From contig CP053688.1 of the NCBI GenBank assembly GCA_013200995.1, positions 372,001 through 436,000 of the forward strand: DNA of 64,000 bases. Direction: 5' to 3'. The DNA comes from Arthrobacter citreus (GTDB lineage: Bacteria > Bacillota > Bacilli > Bacillales > Bacillaceae_G). Both the position numbers and the translations under genes were made by a program. A model generated the notes under the pieces. It made no database searches. It worked only from the letters and a program-made list of their open reading frames with translations, and had not been told where the DNA came from. Below, one piece after another: positions 17,027 to 26,160 of this stretch (within the stretch, counting starts at the first letter, position 1; each line of letters starts with the position of its first letter).

Positions 17027-17689
17027 ATGAAGTATTATTCAAAAGACTGGTACAAAGAAATGCAATTATATGGTTTCTTGAATTTTCCAGATTCAAAGGA
17101 AGAATGGGATGAAACGATTAAGTATTTTGAATCGAATGGTAGAGATTATATTAAAAATCTTAAAGAAGACTTAGAATTTTTTAAAAACGATTTGCTAAAA
17201 TTTCTTCCTGAATCGTTCCATTCATATATTAATGATGGAACATTGAATACAACGTATCCATCAGAAAAACTTAGAAATATGATTAATAATTGGAAAGATG
17301 AATACAACCAGCACATGAAGGATCTGGATAAAGAGTATCGATCAAAATATAACGCGAGTAAAGATTTACTTCCAATAAGCATTGTAAAATTAAATGAGAT
17401 TTTATTACATGATTCAAATGTAAAATCAATTGAAAATCTTTCAAACGATACATTTGTTATAAATTTAGATTGTGCAGGCGGATTTAATGATTTTACTGAA
17501 ATCAAACTCACCTTTAAGGGAGTTAAAGAAATAAGTATGCCTGAGAATATTAAAGGTGGTTTTTGGCTTTACGATGAGGTTTATCCAGCAAAGTCAGGTT
17601 TTGAACTTCATGTCCTATTCGACATTCCATTTATAGAATTTAAGATTGTGGCTGAAGATATAATAGTCGAAGGGAAGAGTGATAACTAA
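17027..17689 (+). CDS. DUF4085-like protein of unknown function
   Basis: 220 residues, soluble and highly charged, starting MKYYSKDWYKEMQLYGFLNF. This opening, the helical middle and the C-terminal beta-rich part (TFVINLDCAGGF, GGFWLYDEVYPAKSGFELHVLF) resemble the DUF4085 family found in bacilli. No function is known. Start chosen at 17027 because TGGAG lies 9 bases upstream and because of the promoter position; two in-frame ATGs upstream are less likely. Confidence 0.65.
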   Translation: MKYYSKDWYKEMQLYGFLNFPDSKEEWDETIKYFESNGRDYIKNLKEDLEFFKNDLLKFLPESFHSYINDGTLNTTYPSEKLRNMINNWKDEYNQHMKDLDKEYRSKYNASKDLLPISIVKLNEILLHDSNVKSIENLSNDTFVINLDCAGGFNDFTEIKLTFKGVKEISMPENIKGGFWLYDEVYPAKSGFELHVLFDIPFIEFKIVAEDIIVEGKSDN

Positions 17690-17768
17690 TAGGTCATGGA
17701 AAGTACATCTAAGAATGTTGCATTCTAAAAAACAATCAGTACAACCTGGGAAAGTGTGAAGAAAAAAT

Positions 17769-18161
17769 ATGAAAAAAATCTTAATTTATATTTTAAGTTT
17801 GATTGTGGTCTCATTATTGTATAAAGGTGCTCTGTTCTTTATCATTCCATTATTTGGTGCAGCCTTTATTCCATTAGTTCTTTTAGTTAGTTATCATAAA
17901 TTCATCTTTAAAGATAATCTTTCTGGTAATTTATTTACAGTATTATTAACTATTGTGGCGATTCTAATTGGAAGTTTAGTTAATCATATCGGTTGGGTTT
18001 ATAGTTCGGGTAACTATCATAATTTTTTCCATCCTGATCGTGAGTCGTTTATATGGTTGGAATACTGTACTCTAATTAATTTGGCAGGAACATTTGTATT
18101 AGGATTAGTCTTTCTAGTATTTAAAATGTTCCAAAGAAAAAACCAACTAGTTAATAGCTGA
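17769..18161 (+). CDS. small integral membrane protein, unknown
   Basis: 130 residues with four predicted transmembrane segments (about 3-20, 22-42, 54-76, 96-120) and a short basic tail. No motif recognised. The ribosome site before the ATG is weak (AAAGTGTGAAG, 8-10 bases). It follows the DUF4085-like gene by 79 bases and may share its transcript. Confidence 0.6.
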   Translation: MKKILIYILSLIVVSLLYKGALFFIIPLFGAAFIPLVLLVSYHKFIFKDNLSGNLFTVLLTIVAILIGSLVNHIGWVYSSGNYHNFFHPDRESFIWLEYCTLINLAGTFVLGLVFLVFKMFQRKNQLVNS

Positions 18162-18301
18162 GTTCTGTCCCAAAAAATCATCCATATTCGACTAATTCAC
18201 GGATAAGTTGTAAAACTTGCTCGGTTGAATTGTTGAATAACCTAAGGGAGCCGAGAGTTTGTCTAATTAGTGCCGCTACTGTTGAAGGGGGCTATATTTT
18301 T

Positions 18302-18653
18302 TTGAGAGAATATCAATTAGAACTTTTCCATGCATTGAAAAATATTAAAGATTTAGAAGTCGACTTATCTAAAATCATTTCTTAATAATCCTAGGGACAG
18401 TTCATTAAACAAAGAGTATAAGTTACTAAAACAAAAGTTAATCACCGAAGAAGAGATTTCTGCATTTAAAAAAGTGCAAAATGAAACTATAGAAAGTGTT
18501 ATTTATAGAATACTGGAAATGATTGATGGATATGGTGGTTTGTCTTATGATGTTGAATTAATCAATAAGAATAACAATGAATCCGTAAGAGGAAATATCG
18601 AATTACATGATCAATTTATGAATTATATTTACGACCAAGAAAATGAAAAATGA
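18302..18653 (+). pseudogene. frameshifted small acidic protein gene
   Basis: TTG 18302, with GAAGGGGGG about 10 bases upstream, opens MREYQLELFHALKNIKDLEV and stops at TAA 18383. The next frame picks up at about 18381 and runs 90 codons (LNNPRDSSLNKEYKLLKQ and on) to TGA 18651. The charged, helical composition is continuous across the junction, so one gene with a one- or two-base indel is the simplest reading. I do not recognise the family; the size and acidity recall immunity proteins, but that is a guess. Confidence 0.5.
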
Positions 18654-18827
18654 ATATACCTTATGCAACGAACGCAATGCTATAGTATAGTAACACAGAT
18701 CGAACGAATGATTTGAACCTACTTTACTAAGTAGCATTTTACTCGAAGAAGGAAAAACTGATTTAATATAGAATGTATTTGATAGTTCATACTACTATAT
18801 CTGAAATTGGTAAAGGGGATCCATTTA

Positions 18828-19268
18828 ATGACAGAGGGTTTTTACAAAGTTCAAGAAGTACTTGAGAATTACAGAACAGCAGTGTATGAAAAAGATGTGG
18901 AAAAATTTCTATCCTTGTACGCTCCTGAAGTACATATTTTTGATGCTTGGGAGAACTGGGAGTGCAATGGTATTTCTTCTTGGAAGGAAAATGTAGTAGG
19001 TTGGTTTAACGGATTGAGAGAGGATGGCGTTTTACTTAATGTTGCATTTAATGATCTAGTAATTGAAGAAAATTCAAATCTCGCATTTGTTCATTGTGCT
19101 GTAACTTTTGCTGCACATCAAGAGGAATCTGGTGAGAAGCTTCGTCAAATAACAAATCGGTTCACGTACGGTTTAAAAAAAGTGAATGAAACTTGGGCTA
19201 TAGTTCACGAACATTCATCATTACCAATAGACATTGGAACTGGTAAGGGAATTTTTAACTTGAAGTAA
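18828..19268 (+). CDS. NTF2-like / SnoaL-like (DUF4440-type) protein
   Basis: 146 residues with the cone-shaped NTF2-like pattern. A first helix pair is followed by the sheet (VLENYRTAVYEKDVEKFLSLYAPEVHIFDAWENWECNGI) and the closing strands (ITNRFTYGLKKVNETWAIVHEHSSLPID). Such proteins act as isomerases, hydrolases or ligand binders, and a conserved late histidine/Trp motif (WAIVHEHSS) is typical of the ketosteroid-isomerase-like subgroup. AAAGGGGAT lies 10 bases before ATG 18828; an upstream TTG is not supported. A terminator follows. Confidence 0.8.
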   Translation: MTEGFYKVQEVLENYRTAVYEKDVEKFLSLYAPEVHIFDAWENWECNGISSWKENVVGWFNGLREDGVLLNVAFNDLVIEENSNLAFVHCAVTFAAHQEESGEKLRQITNRFTYGLKKVNETWAIVHEHSSLPIDIGTGKGIFNLK

Positions 19269-19298
19269 ACAATAAACTATTTTGATACGCGCCTCTAC

Positions 19299-19328
19299 AG
19301 GTTGTCTAATTTGACAATCTTTTTTTAG
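19299..19328 (+). terminator. intrinsic terminator
   Basis: GGTTGTC / GACAATC stem with TTTTTTT tail. Confidence 0.7.
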
Positions 19329-19355
19329 TTCAAAAATAAACAATTATATTTAACA

Positions 19356-19406
19356 AAGGCTGCATACAAGTCGGTAATCTGACTTATATGGCAGCCTCTT
19401 TTTATA
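19356..19406 (+). terminator. second, larger terminator-like hairpin
   Basis: AGGCTGC with AAGTC pairs with GACTT and GGCAGCCT, then CTTTTTAT. The tandem arrangement insulates the next cluster. Confidence 0.65.
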
Positions 19407-19416
19407 TTTAACACAA

Positions 19417-19446
19417 TAATATTTTACTAGTAGTTATACATAATGT
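19417..19446 (+). promoter_or_regulatory. candidate SigE-type sporulation promoter
   Basis: TAATATT at 19417 fits the SigE -35 consensus KMATATT fully. Fifteen bases later CATAATGT shares the CATA core of the -10 box. It lies 78 bases before the aminotransferase start. The B. subtilis counterpart operon is SigE-controlled; this is a suggestive match only. Confidence 0.35.
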
Positions 19447-19523
19447 TATTTCAATAGTCTAACTTTATGAGCTTTCAACTATATATATATAAATGAGATA
19501 TAAGTGAAAGATGGTGGGGTAGT

Positions 19524-20852
19524 ATGACGAAAAGAGATTATTTAATAAAACCGCTTGTAGGTGAAAACTATCCAATAATTGATCGAGGAGAAACTATCTA
19601 CTTATGGGACAAGCAAGGAAAGAAGTATATTGATGGTTCTTCAGGTGCTGTAGCGGCAAGTATTGGTCATGGCGTAAAGGAAATAGTTGATGAAATGGTA
19701 AAGCAGGCGAATAAAGTTGCGTTTGTTTACAGATCGCAGTTTACTAGTGAAGCTGCGGAATTATTAGCAGAAAAGATAGGTCAACTCACCCCAGGGGATT
19801 TAAACTGGAGTTTTTTTGTTAATAGCGGTACAGAAGCAACTGAAACGGCTATGAAAATGGCAATTCAACATTTTCAAGAAAAAGGAATTCAGACAAAAAC
19901 TAAAATAATTTCGAGAAGTATGAGCTACCATGGTATTACGATGGGAGCCTTATCTATGTCGGGACATCCTTTAAGAAGGAAACGTTTTACTAGCTTACTA
20001 GCGGATTATCCAATGGTAGAAGCGCCATATTGTAAAAGATGTCCATACGAATTAGAACCTGGAAAGTGTGGCTTACTATGTGCTACTTCACTTGAGCGTT
20101 CCATTCAAAAATTAGGGTCTGAAAATGTAGCTGCTTTTATCGCCGAACCGATCGTTGGTGCAGCAGGTGCTGCGTTAACACCTCCGAAAGGATACTATGA
20201 AAAAATAAAAGAAATTTGTGAAAAACATGATGTACTATTTATTGCAGACGAAGTGATGACAGGAATTGGAAGGACCGGAGAAATGTTTGGAATTAATCAT
20301 TGGGAATGTGTGCCCGATTTATTAGTTCTTGGAAAAGGATTGGCAGCCGGATATACACCGATTGCAGTTGCTATCGCAAGTGACCGTGTCATGCAACCGA
20401 TATTAGAAGGAAGTCGTCTAGTTATGAGCGGACACACATTTAGTGCAAATCCACTTTCTGCAAATATAGCTTTAGCCGTTTTAAATTATGTTGAGAAAAA
20501 TGGATTAGTACAAAATTCTAAAGTACAAGGTGAAAAAATAAAATTAAAACTAAAAGAGTGGCAGAAAATTTATCCTTTTTTGTTTGATATCCGAGGAGAA
20601 GGATTACTGATTGGTATTGAAATAAATGAAGAATTTTTTAACTGTAAAAGTGTAACAAATCGTGTCATTGAGATTGCGAAAGATAAAGGTTTATTGTTAT
20701 ACCCTTCTGTAAGTGGACCATATGGAAGATCTGAAAATAGTTTCTTGCTTTCTCCACCTTTAGTCATAACTGATGCACAAGTTGATGAATTGCTAACTTT
20801 ATTGATGGATGTATTTATTGAGCTAAATAAAGAGGCGAAGGGGACAAAATAA
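19524..20852 (+). CDS. yodT: class III aminotransferase, YodT-like
   Basis: 442 residues, a PLP enzyme of the omega-aminotransferase group. It has SGTEATETAMKMA near 101, SYHGITMGALSMSGH at 134-148, DEV at 242-244 and the PLP lysine at 271 (LGKGLAAGYTPI). A cysteine-rich insertion (YCKRCPYELEPGKCGLLC) is typical of the YodT branch. It would transfer an amino group from a beta- or omega-amino acid. GGTGGGG precedes the ATG. Its stop TAA overlaps the next gene's ATG, so it is translationally coupled to the CoA-transferase genes. Confidence 0.88.
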   Translation: MTKRDYLIKPLVGENYPIIDRGETIYLWDKQGKKYIDGSSGAVAASIGHGVKEIVDEMVKQANKVAFVYRSQFTSEAAELLAEKIGQLTPGDLNWSFFVNSGTEATETAMKMAIQHFQEKGIQTKTKIISRSMSYHGITMGALSMSGHPLRRKRFTSLLADYPMVEAPYCKRCPYELEPGKCGLLCATSLERSIQKLGSENVAAFIAEPIVGAAGAALTPPKGYYEKIKEICEKHDVLFIADEVMTGIGRTGEMFGINHWECVPDLLVLGKGLAAGYTPIAVAIASDRVMQPILEGSRLVMSGHTFSANPLSANIALAVLNYVEKNGLVQNSKVQGEKIKLKLKEWQKIYPFLFDIRGEGLLIGIEINEEFFNCKSVTNRVIEIAKDKGLLLYPSVSGPYGRSENSFLLSPPLVITDAQVDELLTLLMDVFIELNKEAKGTK

Positions 20853-21547
20853 TGGCAATTAATACTTTCAGAAAAATCATAAGTATTGAGGAAGCCTTAC
20901 AATATTTTAAAGATGAGATGGTTTTAATGTTTGGTGGGTTTGGCGGTATTGGTAACCCACCTACATTAATACAAGGCATTTTAGAAAAGGGGTTTAAAAA
21001 TCTTACTTTAATAGGTAATGATACTGGGTTTCCTGATGTTGGAATCGGACAGTTAGTGACAGCTAAACGAGTAAAAAAAATGATTACAACTCATATAGGA
21101 TCAAATCCTAATGCCGGAAAGCAAATGACTGATGGTACGTTAGAAATCGAATTTAGTCCTCAAGGCACTTTTATTGAACGTATTCGAGCGGGTGGCGTTG
21201 GATTAGGCGGTGTATTAGTAGATATTGGGATTGATAGTGTCATTGATGTTGATAAACAGAGAGTGAATGTATTTGGGAAGGAATATTTAGTTGAAACACC
21301 TCTTATTTCTGATGTCTCAATTGTATATGCGAAAAAGGCTGACCCATTTGGAAATTTAGTATTTGATAAAAGTGCTCGAAATACAAATCCATATGTAGCG
21401 ATGGCTGGAAATATAACAATTGCAGAAGTTGAGGAAATTGTACCTTTAGGGACATTAGAACCTGAGGAGATTATTGTACCAGGGGCATTTGTAAATCACA
21501 TCGTTCAATCGGAAGGAGTGAATTGGAAGTGGGTTTGGGAAAAATAA
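20852..21547 (+). CDS. yodS: 3-oxoacid CoA-transferase, subunit A (YodS-like)
   Basis: 231 residues. It carries the CoA-transferase family I alpha signature in the glycine-rich loop MFGGFGGIGNPPTLIQ near residue 29, followed by LTLIGNDTG and the conserved VYAKKADPFGNLVF region. Together with the next gene it forms a heteromeric enzyme moving CoA from acetyl- or succinyl-CoA to a carboxylic acid. It begins inside the stop of the aminotransferase gene (TAATG) and overlaps subunit B by about 19 bases, consistent with a 1:1 complex. In B. subtilis the YodR/YodS pair has this role. Confidence 0.88.
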   Translation: MAINTFRKIISIEEALQYFKDEMVLMFGGFGGIGNPPTLIQGILEKGFKNLTLIGNDTGFPDVGIGQLVTAKRVKKMITTHIGSNPNAGKQMTDGTLEIEFSPQGTFIERIRAGGVGLGGVLVDIGIDSVIDVDKQRVNVFGKEYLVETPLISDVSIVYAKKADPFGNLVFDKSARNTNPYVAMAGNITIAEVEEIVPLGTLEPEEIIVPGAFVNHIVQSEGVNWKWVWEK

Positions 21548-22206
21548 ATCCTCGTGAAATGATGGCAAAACGAGCAGCTAAAGAAGTAAAGAATGGTATG
21601 ATTGTCAATCTTGGGATTGGAATTCCTTCACTGATCCCAAATTACTTATCTGATGATTGCAATGTTATGTTTCATGCAGAAAATGGTGTATTAGGGTTAG
21701 GGCCTACTCCTCAAAAAGGTGAAGAAGATGAGAATTTGTGTAATGCAGCAGGATTACCAGTTACATTAATTCCAGGCTCCAGTTATTTTGATAGTAGTAT
21801 TGCTTTTGCCATTATTCGAAAAGGTTTATTGGATTTAACAGTACTTGGTGCACTAGAAGTTAGTAAAAATGGTGACTTAGCAAACTGGATTGTTCCTGGA
21901 AAAAGAGTACCTGGAATTGGTGGAGCAATGGATTTAGCCCAAAAATCAAAAAAAGTAATCGTCTTAATGAACCATACAAATAAAAATGGTGACCCAAAAA
22001 TAGTTTCAGAATGTACACTTCCTCTTACATCGCCAAAATGCGTGGATTTAATTATTACAGAAATGGCTGTAATTGAAATTAAGAAAGAAAGCGGAGAGCT
22101 TTGGTTAAATGAAGTTATGTCTCCATATTTAGTTAGCGATGTAATTGAGAAAACAGGTGCCCCACTTTTTGTGAATCCAAATGTCATTGTTCATCGTTGG
22201 GAGTGA
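21529..22206 (+). CDS. yodR: 3-oxoacid CoA-transferase, subunit B (YodR-like)
   Basis: 225 residues from GTG 21529. The catalytic glutamate lies in HAENGVLGLGP (Glu51), the residue that forms the glutamyl-CoA intermediate in this family. GIGIPSLIPNYL and GAMDLA motifs are also present. AAGGAG lies 10 bases before the GTG; a TTG 6 bases earlier is too close to it. The protein start MGLGKINPRE matches the family's usual opening. It overlaps subunit A's end. Confidence 0.88.
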   Translation: MGLGKINPREMMAKRAAKEVKNGMIVNLGIGIPSLIPNYLSDDCNVMFHAENGVLGLGPTPQKGEEDENLCNAAGLPVTLIPGSSYFDSSIAFAIIRKGLLDLTVLGALEVSKNGDLANWIVPGKRVPGIGGAMDLAQKSKKVIVLMNHTNKNGDPKIVSECTLPLTSPKCVDLIITEMAVIEIKKESGELWLNEVMSPYLVSDVIEKTGAPLFVNPNVIVHRWE

Positions 22207-22212
22207 TTAAAA

Positions 22213-23481
22213 TTGGATTTAAAAACAAAAATTAATGAATATATTACTAAAAATAAGAGCAAGGCAATTGAGTTACTTCAAGATCTTGTTCGTGAAAAAA
22301 GTGTATCAGGAAATGAAGCGAGTGCCCAAACTATTGTCACAAATTATTTACAGAATCTCGGATTAGAAATTGATAAATGGGAGCCTTCGATTGATGAATT
22401 AAATAAATCATCGTATTTTATTTCGGAGAGAAGTTCATTCAAAAACAGTCCCAATATTGTCGCAACTTTAAAAGGAACAGGAAATGGTCGATCAATTATT
22501 CTAAATGGGCATATTGATGTTGTTCCAGAAGGAGAAATAAGTAGCTGGGATTGTCAGCCGTATAGCGGTGATATAGTAGGAAACCGATTATATGGCCGAG
22601 GGACGACTGATATGAAGGGTGGCAATGTATCTGCACTTTTAGCGATTGAAGCAATAAAGAAATCAAAAATTCGTCTTAAAGGTGATGTTTATTTTCAAAG
22701 TGTAATAGAAGAAGAGAGTGGAGGGGCAGGGACATTAGCTGCTATATTACGTGGCTACGTTGCAGATGCTGTCCTAATTCCAGAACCGACTAAAACGAAA
22801 ATATTTCCAAAACAGCAAGGCAGTATTTGGTTTCGTGTAAATGTAAAAGGTAAAGTTGCCCATGGTGGAACAAGATATGAAGGAGTTAGTGCAATTGAAA
22901 AAAGTATATTAGTTATAAACCATATTAATCAATTAGAAAAAGTACGTAATTTAAGATTACTAGATGACCCTTTATACAAAAATGTGCCGATTCCCATTCC
23001 AATTAATATCGGAAAAATAAAAGGCGGAACTTGGCCTTCCTCTGTTTCAGATTTAGTTACACTTGAAGGAAGATTAGGAGTGTCACCAAACGAAAAAATA
23101 GAAGAAGCTAAACTTGAATTAAAGAAATGGCTAAAAACACTTTCTTTAATTGACGACTGGTTTACTGAGCATCCAGTTGAAGTTGAATTTTTTGGTGCAA
23201 GTTGGTTACCAGGAAGTATTGATCTACAACATCCATTTATGGAATCTCTGAAAAAATCTTTTCAGCAAGTATATAATAAAGAGCCCATCATTGAAGCATC
23301 CCCATGGGGAACGGACGGCGGATTATTTACACAAGTAAAACAAATACCTACAATCGTATTTGGCCCAGGAGAAACAAAAGTTGCACACTATCCAAATGAG
23401 TACATCGACTTAGATGAAATGTTTCGTTGTGCGGAAGTAATTGCCAACACATTACTTGATTGGTGTGGTGTAGTTGACTAA
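22213..23481 (+). CDS. yodQ: ArgE/DapE-family (M20) deacylase, YodQ-like
   Basis: 422 residues. M20 metallopeptidase/deacylase with zinc ligands His100 and Asp102 (NGHIDVVPEG), Asp133 (GRGTTDMKGG) and catalytic Glu pair near 166-167 (VIEEESGG), followed by a dimerisation domain and a C-terminal HYPNEYI segment. It removes an acyl group from an amino-group nitrogen. In B. subtilis YodQ is encoded with KamA, YodP (acetyltransferase), YodR/S and YodT. TTG start 6 bases after the CoA-transferase stop, with GGGAG upstream. Last gene of the operon. Confidence 0.88.
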   Translation: MDLKTKINEYITKNKSKAIELLQDLVREKSVSGNEASAQTIVTNYLQNLGLEIDKWEPSIDELNKSSYFISERSSFKNSPNIVATLKGTGNGRSIILNGHIDVVPEGEISSWDCQPYSGDIVGNRLYGRGTTDMKGGNVSALLAIEAIKKSKIRLKGDVYFQSVIEEESGGAGTLAAILRGYVADAVLIPEPTKTKIFPKQQGSIWFRVNVKGKVAHGGTRYEGVSAIEKSILVINHINQLEKVRNLRLLDDPLYKNVPIPIPINIGKIKGGTWPSSVSDLVTLEGRLGVSPNEKIEEAKLELKKWLKTLSLIDDWFTEHPVEVEFFGASWLPGSIDLQHPFMESLKKSFQQVYNKEPIIEASPWGTDGGLFTQVKQIPTIVFGPGETKVAHYPNEYIDLDEMFRCAEVIANTLLDWCGVVD

Positions 23482-24065
23482 TGAATTATTTTATTAACGC
23501 TAAGTATAATGTGATAATTTGTCTAAATTATTTTCTTGGAAATAAAATTGATTTTATATATAAACAAAAGTTGTTACTATATGAAAACGTAAAAGTAATG
23601 TAATTGAACCTTGGATAGGACTCTAAGGTTCTTTTGTTTTTGGTAAAAACTATGATCGTATATCAAATGATAGAGATTAATCACAATAAATGGAAGTTAA
23701 TGTACCTTGACTCTTTAGTAGAATCAGGAGATTTTAGGATAAAGATAATATGAGATCGATTCCAAACTTTTTTAGGTATTATGAACGTAATAAAAGTTAT
23801 AAGAAACACGAGCATAATGAAATTGAACATTTTTATCACCTATTCCTTAGATCGTTTATTTTACTGAAAGAATTTAACGAACGAAATTTTATTATTTTTT
23901 ATTATAACTTAACGAACAGTAGTTGTAACTTGGGGGAATATCGGCAGTTTCTACTAGAAAATTAACTTGAAGACTCTATTTAAATAAAATTGAGTCACTG
24001 TTAATTGATTTCCATAAATGTTTATTCTAATTTAAATTTTCGAAAAATAGTATAGAAAATGAGAA
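23482..24065. other. intergenic region after the yod-like operon
   Basis: Holds the operon terminator (listed separately). A 71-codon ATG frame at 23750-23965 is noted but not called, because it has no proper ribosome site and an atypical Phe/Tyr/Asn-rich composition. No other signal seen. Confidence 0.4.
23604..23641 (+). terminator. intrinsic terminator
   Basis: GAACCTT / AAGGTTC stem with CTTTTGTTTTT tail, 125 bases after the deacylase. Confidence 0.7.
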
Positions 24066-24080
24066 TGATAATTGTTATCA
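24066..24080. promoter_or_regulatory. Fur box
   Basis: TGATAATTGTTATCA matches the 7-1-7 Fur consensus TGATAATNATTATCA at all but one position, and the symmetry extends outward (AATGA / TCATT). It lies about 42 bases before the HugZ start. Confidence 0.85.
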
Positions 24081-24121
24081 TTAATTTTGTAACAACAATA
24101 ATGATACCTAAGGAGATGCTT

Positions 24122-24616
24122 ATGGAAAAACAATTAGAGCTTCAATTTGAAAATTTCGAGAGACTTCAGTCTCAATGTAAAACGCTGATGATCAGTTCAA
24201 TGGATGATAAAGGGGAGCCACATGTCAGTTATTCGCCATTTATTATTCATGAGGGAGAATTCTATATTTTCATTAGCAAAATAGCAGCACATTTTCAATA
24301 CTTAGAAAATAATAAGCATGTTAGTATTATGATCATTGCAGATGAGGCAACTTCACCAATTTTATTTGCTAGAGAGCGAATTCGTTATAAATGTACTCCT
24401 GAGTTCGTAGGGAATGTGGACAAAGAACATATCTTCGAAAAATTCGTAGAGAATCACGGGGAACAGATGATAAAAGTTTTAAGAGGCATTGATTTGTCAT
24501 TATTTAAGCTTACACCAATAGAAGGACGCTATATCGCTGGATTCGGGCAAGCTTTTGATATTAACCCGATTGAAGGAACTTTTATTCAAATAGACCCTTC
24601 GAAAATGAACCATTAA
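24122..24616 (+). CDS. hugZ: HugZ-like heme-utilization protein (pyridoxamine-oxidase fold)
   Basis: 164 residues of the split-barrel FMN-binding fold used by HugZ heme oxygenases. The N-terminal half reads LMISSMDDKGEPHVSYSPF. The C-terminal GRYIAGFGQAFDI resembles the heme-contacting tail of HugZ proteins. It should bind or degrade heme to release iron. The Fur box immediately upstream is direct sequence support for iron regulation. AAGGAG ends 6 bases before ATG 24122; longer frames upstream would read through the Fur box. Single-gene unit. Confidence 0.85.
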   Translation: MEKQLELQFENFERLQSQCKTLMISSMDDKGEPHVSYSPFIIHEGEFYIFISKIAAHFQYLENNKHVSIMIIADEATSPILFARERIRYKCTPEFVGNVDKEHIFEKFVENHGEQMIKVLRGIDLSLFKLTPIEGRYIAGFGQAFDINPIEGTFIQIDPSKMNH

Positions 24617-24621
24617 TCGAA

Positions 24622-24656
24622 TAGCCCGTTATGAATAAAAAGTAACGGGCTTTTGC
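24622..24656 (+). terminator. intrinsic terminator
   Basis: Perfect 9-bp stem AGCCCGTTA / TAACGGGCT followed by TTTTG. Confidence 0.85.
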
Positions 24657-24751
24657 ATAATATAAGAATTTGAGTATTGTTTTTCTATCTTAATTTGACA
24701 ACCATTTTTAAATATTGGCTCTGTTATATTAAAATGTTGATTTGTAAACAT

Positions 24752-24780
24752 AAGAAAAAGACCACATTTTTATGGTCTAA
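24752..24780 (-). terminator. intrinsic terminator (minus strand)
   Basis: Read on the minus strand: AGACCA / TGGTCT with TTTTTCTTA tail, downstream of the small membrane protein gene. Confidence 0.65.
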
Positions 24781-24818
24781 CGTGACGAGTATAGTTGCAT
24801 AAGTAGTTATTACGTTTT

Positions 24819-25094
24819 TTAATTTTTAATCCAAGTTAGCATACGTAGGATTAGAAAAGGTTCGAACCAAGTAATCAATAAAAATATGATAAAAAACGAA
24901 GATACTGCAAAAAATTTAGAGTTCCCTCTTTCTCTTTTGGAAATTGCAATAAAGCCACAAATCGCCCCAAATAATAACAATAAAAAACCAATTAAAGCAA
25001 TAAGTTCGTTGAAGCCTGGAACCACATAAATTATTCCAAACAAAAACAATCCAATGATTAATAATATTAGTGAAATTGTGCTGAAATTTTTCAT
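24819..25094 (-). CDS. small membrane protein, unknown
   Basis: 91 residues, three hydrophobic helices (about 6-27, 30-51, 61-83) separated by a short basic loop (KRERGNSK). No recognised domain. ATG with AGAGGTG 6 bases upstream. Own terminator, so a single-gene unit. Confidence 0.7.
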   Translation of the reverse strand: MKNFSTISLILLIIGLFLFGIIYVVPGFNELIALIGFLLLLFGAICGFIAISKRERGNSKFFAVSSFFIIFLLITWFEPFLILRMLTWIKN

Positions 25095-25374
25095 AGTTTC
25101 ACCTCTTAACTAATAATAATTTTTTATGTTAGCTACTTAATATATTAACATATATTTCCATTTTATTGTTATCCTTGTGCAACTAATCTGGCATTTAGTA
25201 GAACAAGAAAATCAATAATCTACTTTAACAGAGAGCTAAAATAGTAAAAGATGTCTTTTGATCATGTTTAATTTAAAGAAATATCTACACATTAATGTTA
25301 AAAATACTACAAATCATGATAGATAAAATGGAATTTGGAACACTAAATAGTAAAAAGTAAAAGTGAGGAGTTTT

Positions 25375-26160
25375 ATGAGAAAAATTTCTTTATTTTTTCT
25401 ATGTCTATTTTTGTGCATTCAGGTGCCTGCAAAGACGAGTGCAGCAGGAAAAATTCCAATTTTAATTTATCATTCCATCGATGAATTTACAGGGCACGGA
25501 GTAAGTGCTTTGTTTGTCACACCCGAGAATTTCGAAAAACAAATGATTTATTTACGTGATCATGGTTTTACACTATTAACCTTTGAACAATGGGGAGAGC
25601 GTAATAATGTAAAGAAGCCAATATTTATAACGATAGATGATGGATATAAAAACAACTTAAATGTATTAAAAATTTTTCGGAAATTACAATCTGATACGTT
25701 CGAGCCTAGAGCAACTATATTTGCGATTTCTGATTATATTGGATATCCGGATCGTCTTTCTAGCACGGATTTAAAAAAACTGTCCGATTCACGGATGTTT
25801 TCAATTCAATCGCACACTGCAACACATCCTGATTTAAGAAAAATAACAGACTATAACCATGAGTTAAAAGATTCAAAAGATAAAATTCAAACAATTACTG
25901 GTAAGCCAGTCATCGCTTTATCTTATCCCTATGGTAATTATAATGATAAAGTAATTGAAGAAACGAAAAAGTATTATAAATATGCAGTGGCAACCGAACC
26001 TAAATATTATATGGAACAAGGTACAAAGAATGAAAACTACCGTTTACCTAGAATCTATATTAAGTATGATACTACTATGGATGAATTTGCTAAACTTGTA
26101 GAAGGACAAGCTAAAGTGATTTTTAATTTTCGTGAAGTTGAGCCTATTTATGAAAATTGA
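25375..26160 (+). CDS. secreted polysaccharide deacetylase, PgaB/IcaB-like class
   Basis: 261 residues. A signal peptide ends near TSAAG (residue 23). The catalytic domain begins IPILIYHSIDE, has the metal-binding FITIDDGYKNN (Asp-Asp near residue 85), SHTATHPDL and SYPYGNYND motifs. The IPILIYHSI opening is typical of the poly-N-acetylglucosamine deacetylase-like branch rather than the TFDDGP branch seen at 6.7 kb. Target glycan unknown. GTGAGGAG lies 4-5 bases before ATG 25375. Monocistronic. Confidence 0.88.
   Translation: MRKISLFFLCLFLCIQVPAKTSAAGKIPILIYHSIDEFTGHGVSALFVTPENFEKQMIYLRDHGFTLLTFEQWGERNNVKKPIFITIDDGYKNNLNVLKIFRKLQSDTFEPRATIFAISDYIGYPDRLSSTDLKKLSDSRMFSIQSHTATHPDLRKITDYNHELKDSKDKIQTITGKPVIALSYPYGNYNDKVIEETKKYYKYAVATEPKYYMEQGTKNENYRLPRIYIKYDTTMDEFAKLVEGQAKVIFNFREVEPIYEN

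Noticed and set aside
23750..23965. 71-residue gene on the plus strand
   Set aside because: No proper ribosome site, odd Phe/Tyr/Asn-rich composition and no terminator of its own.
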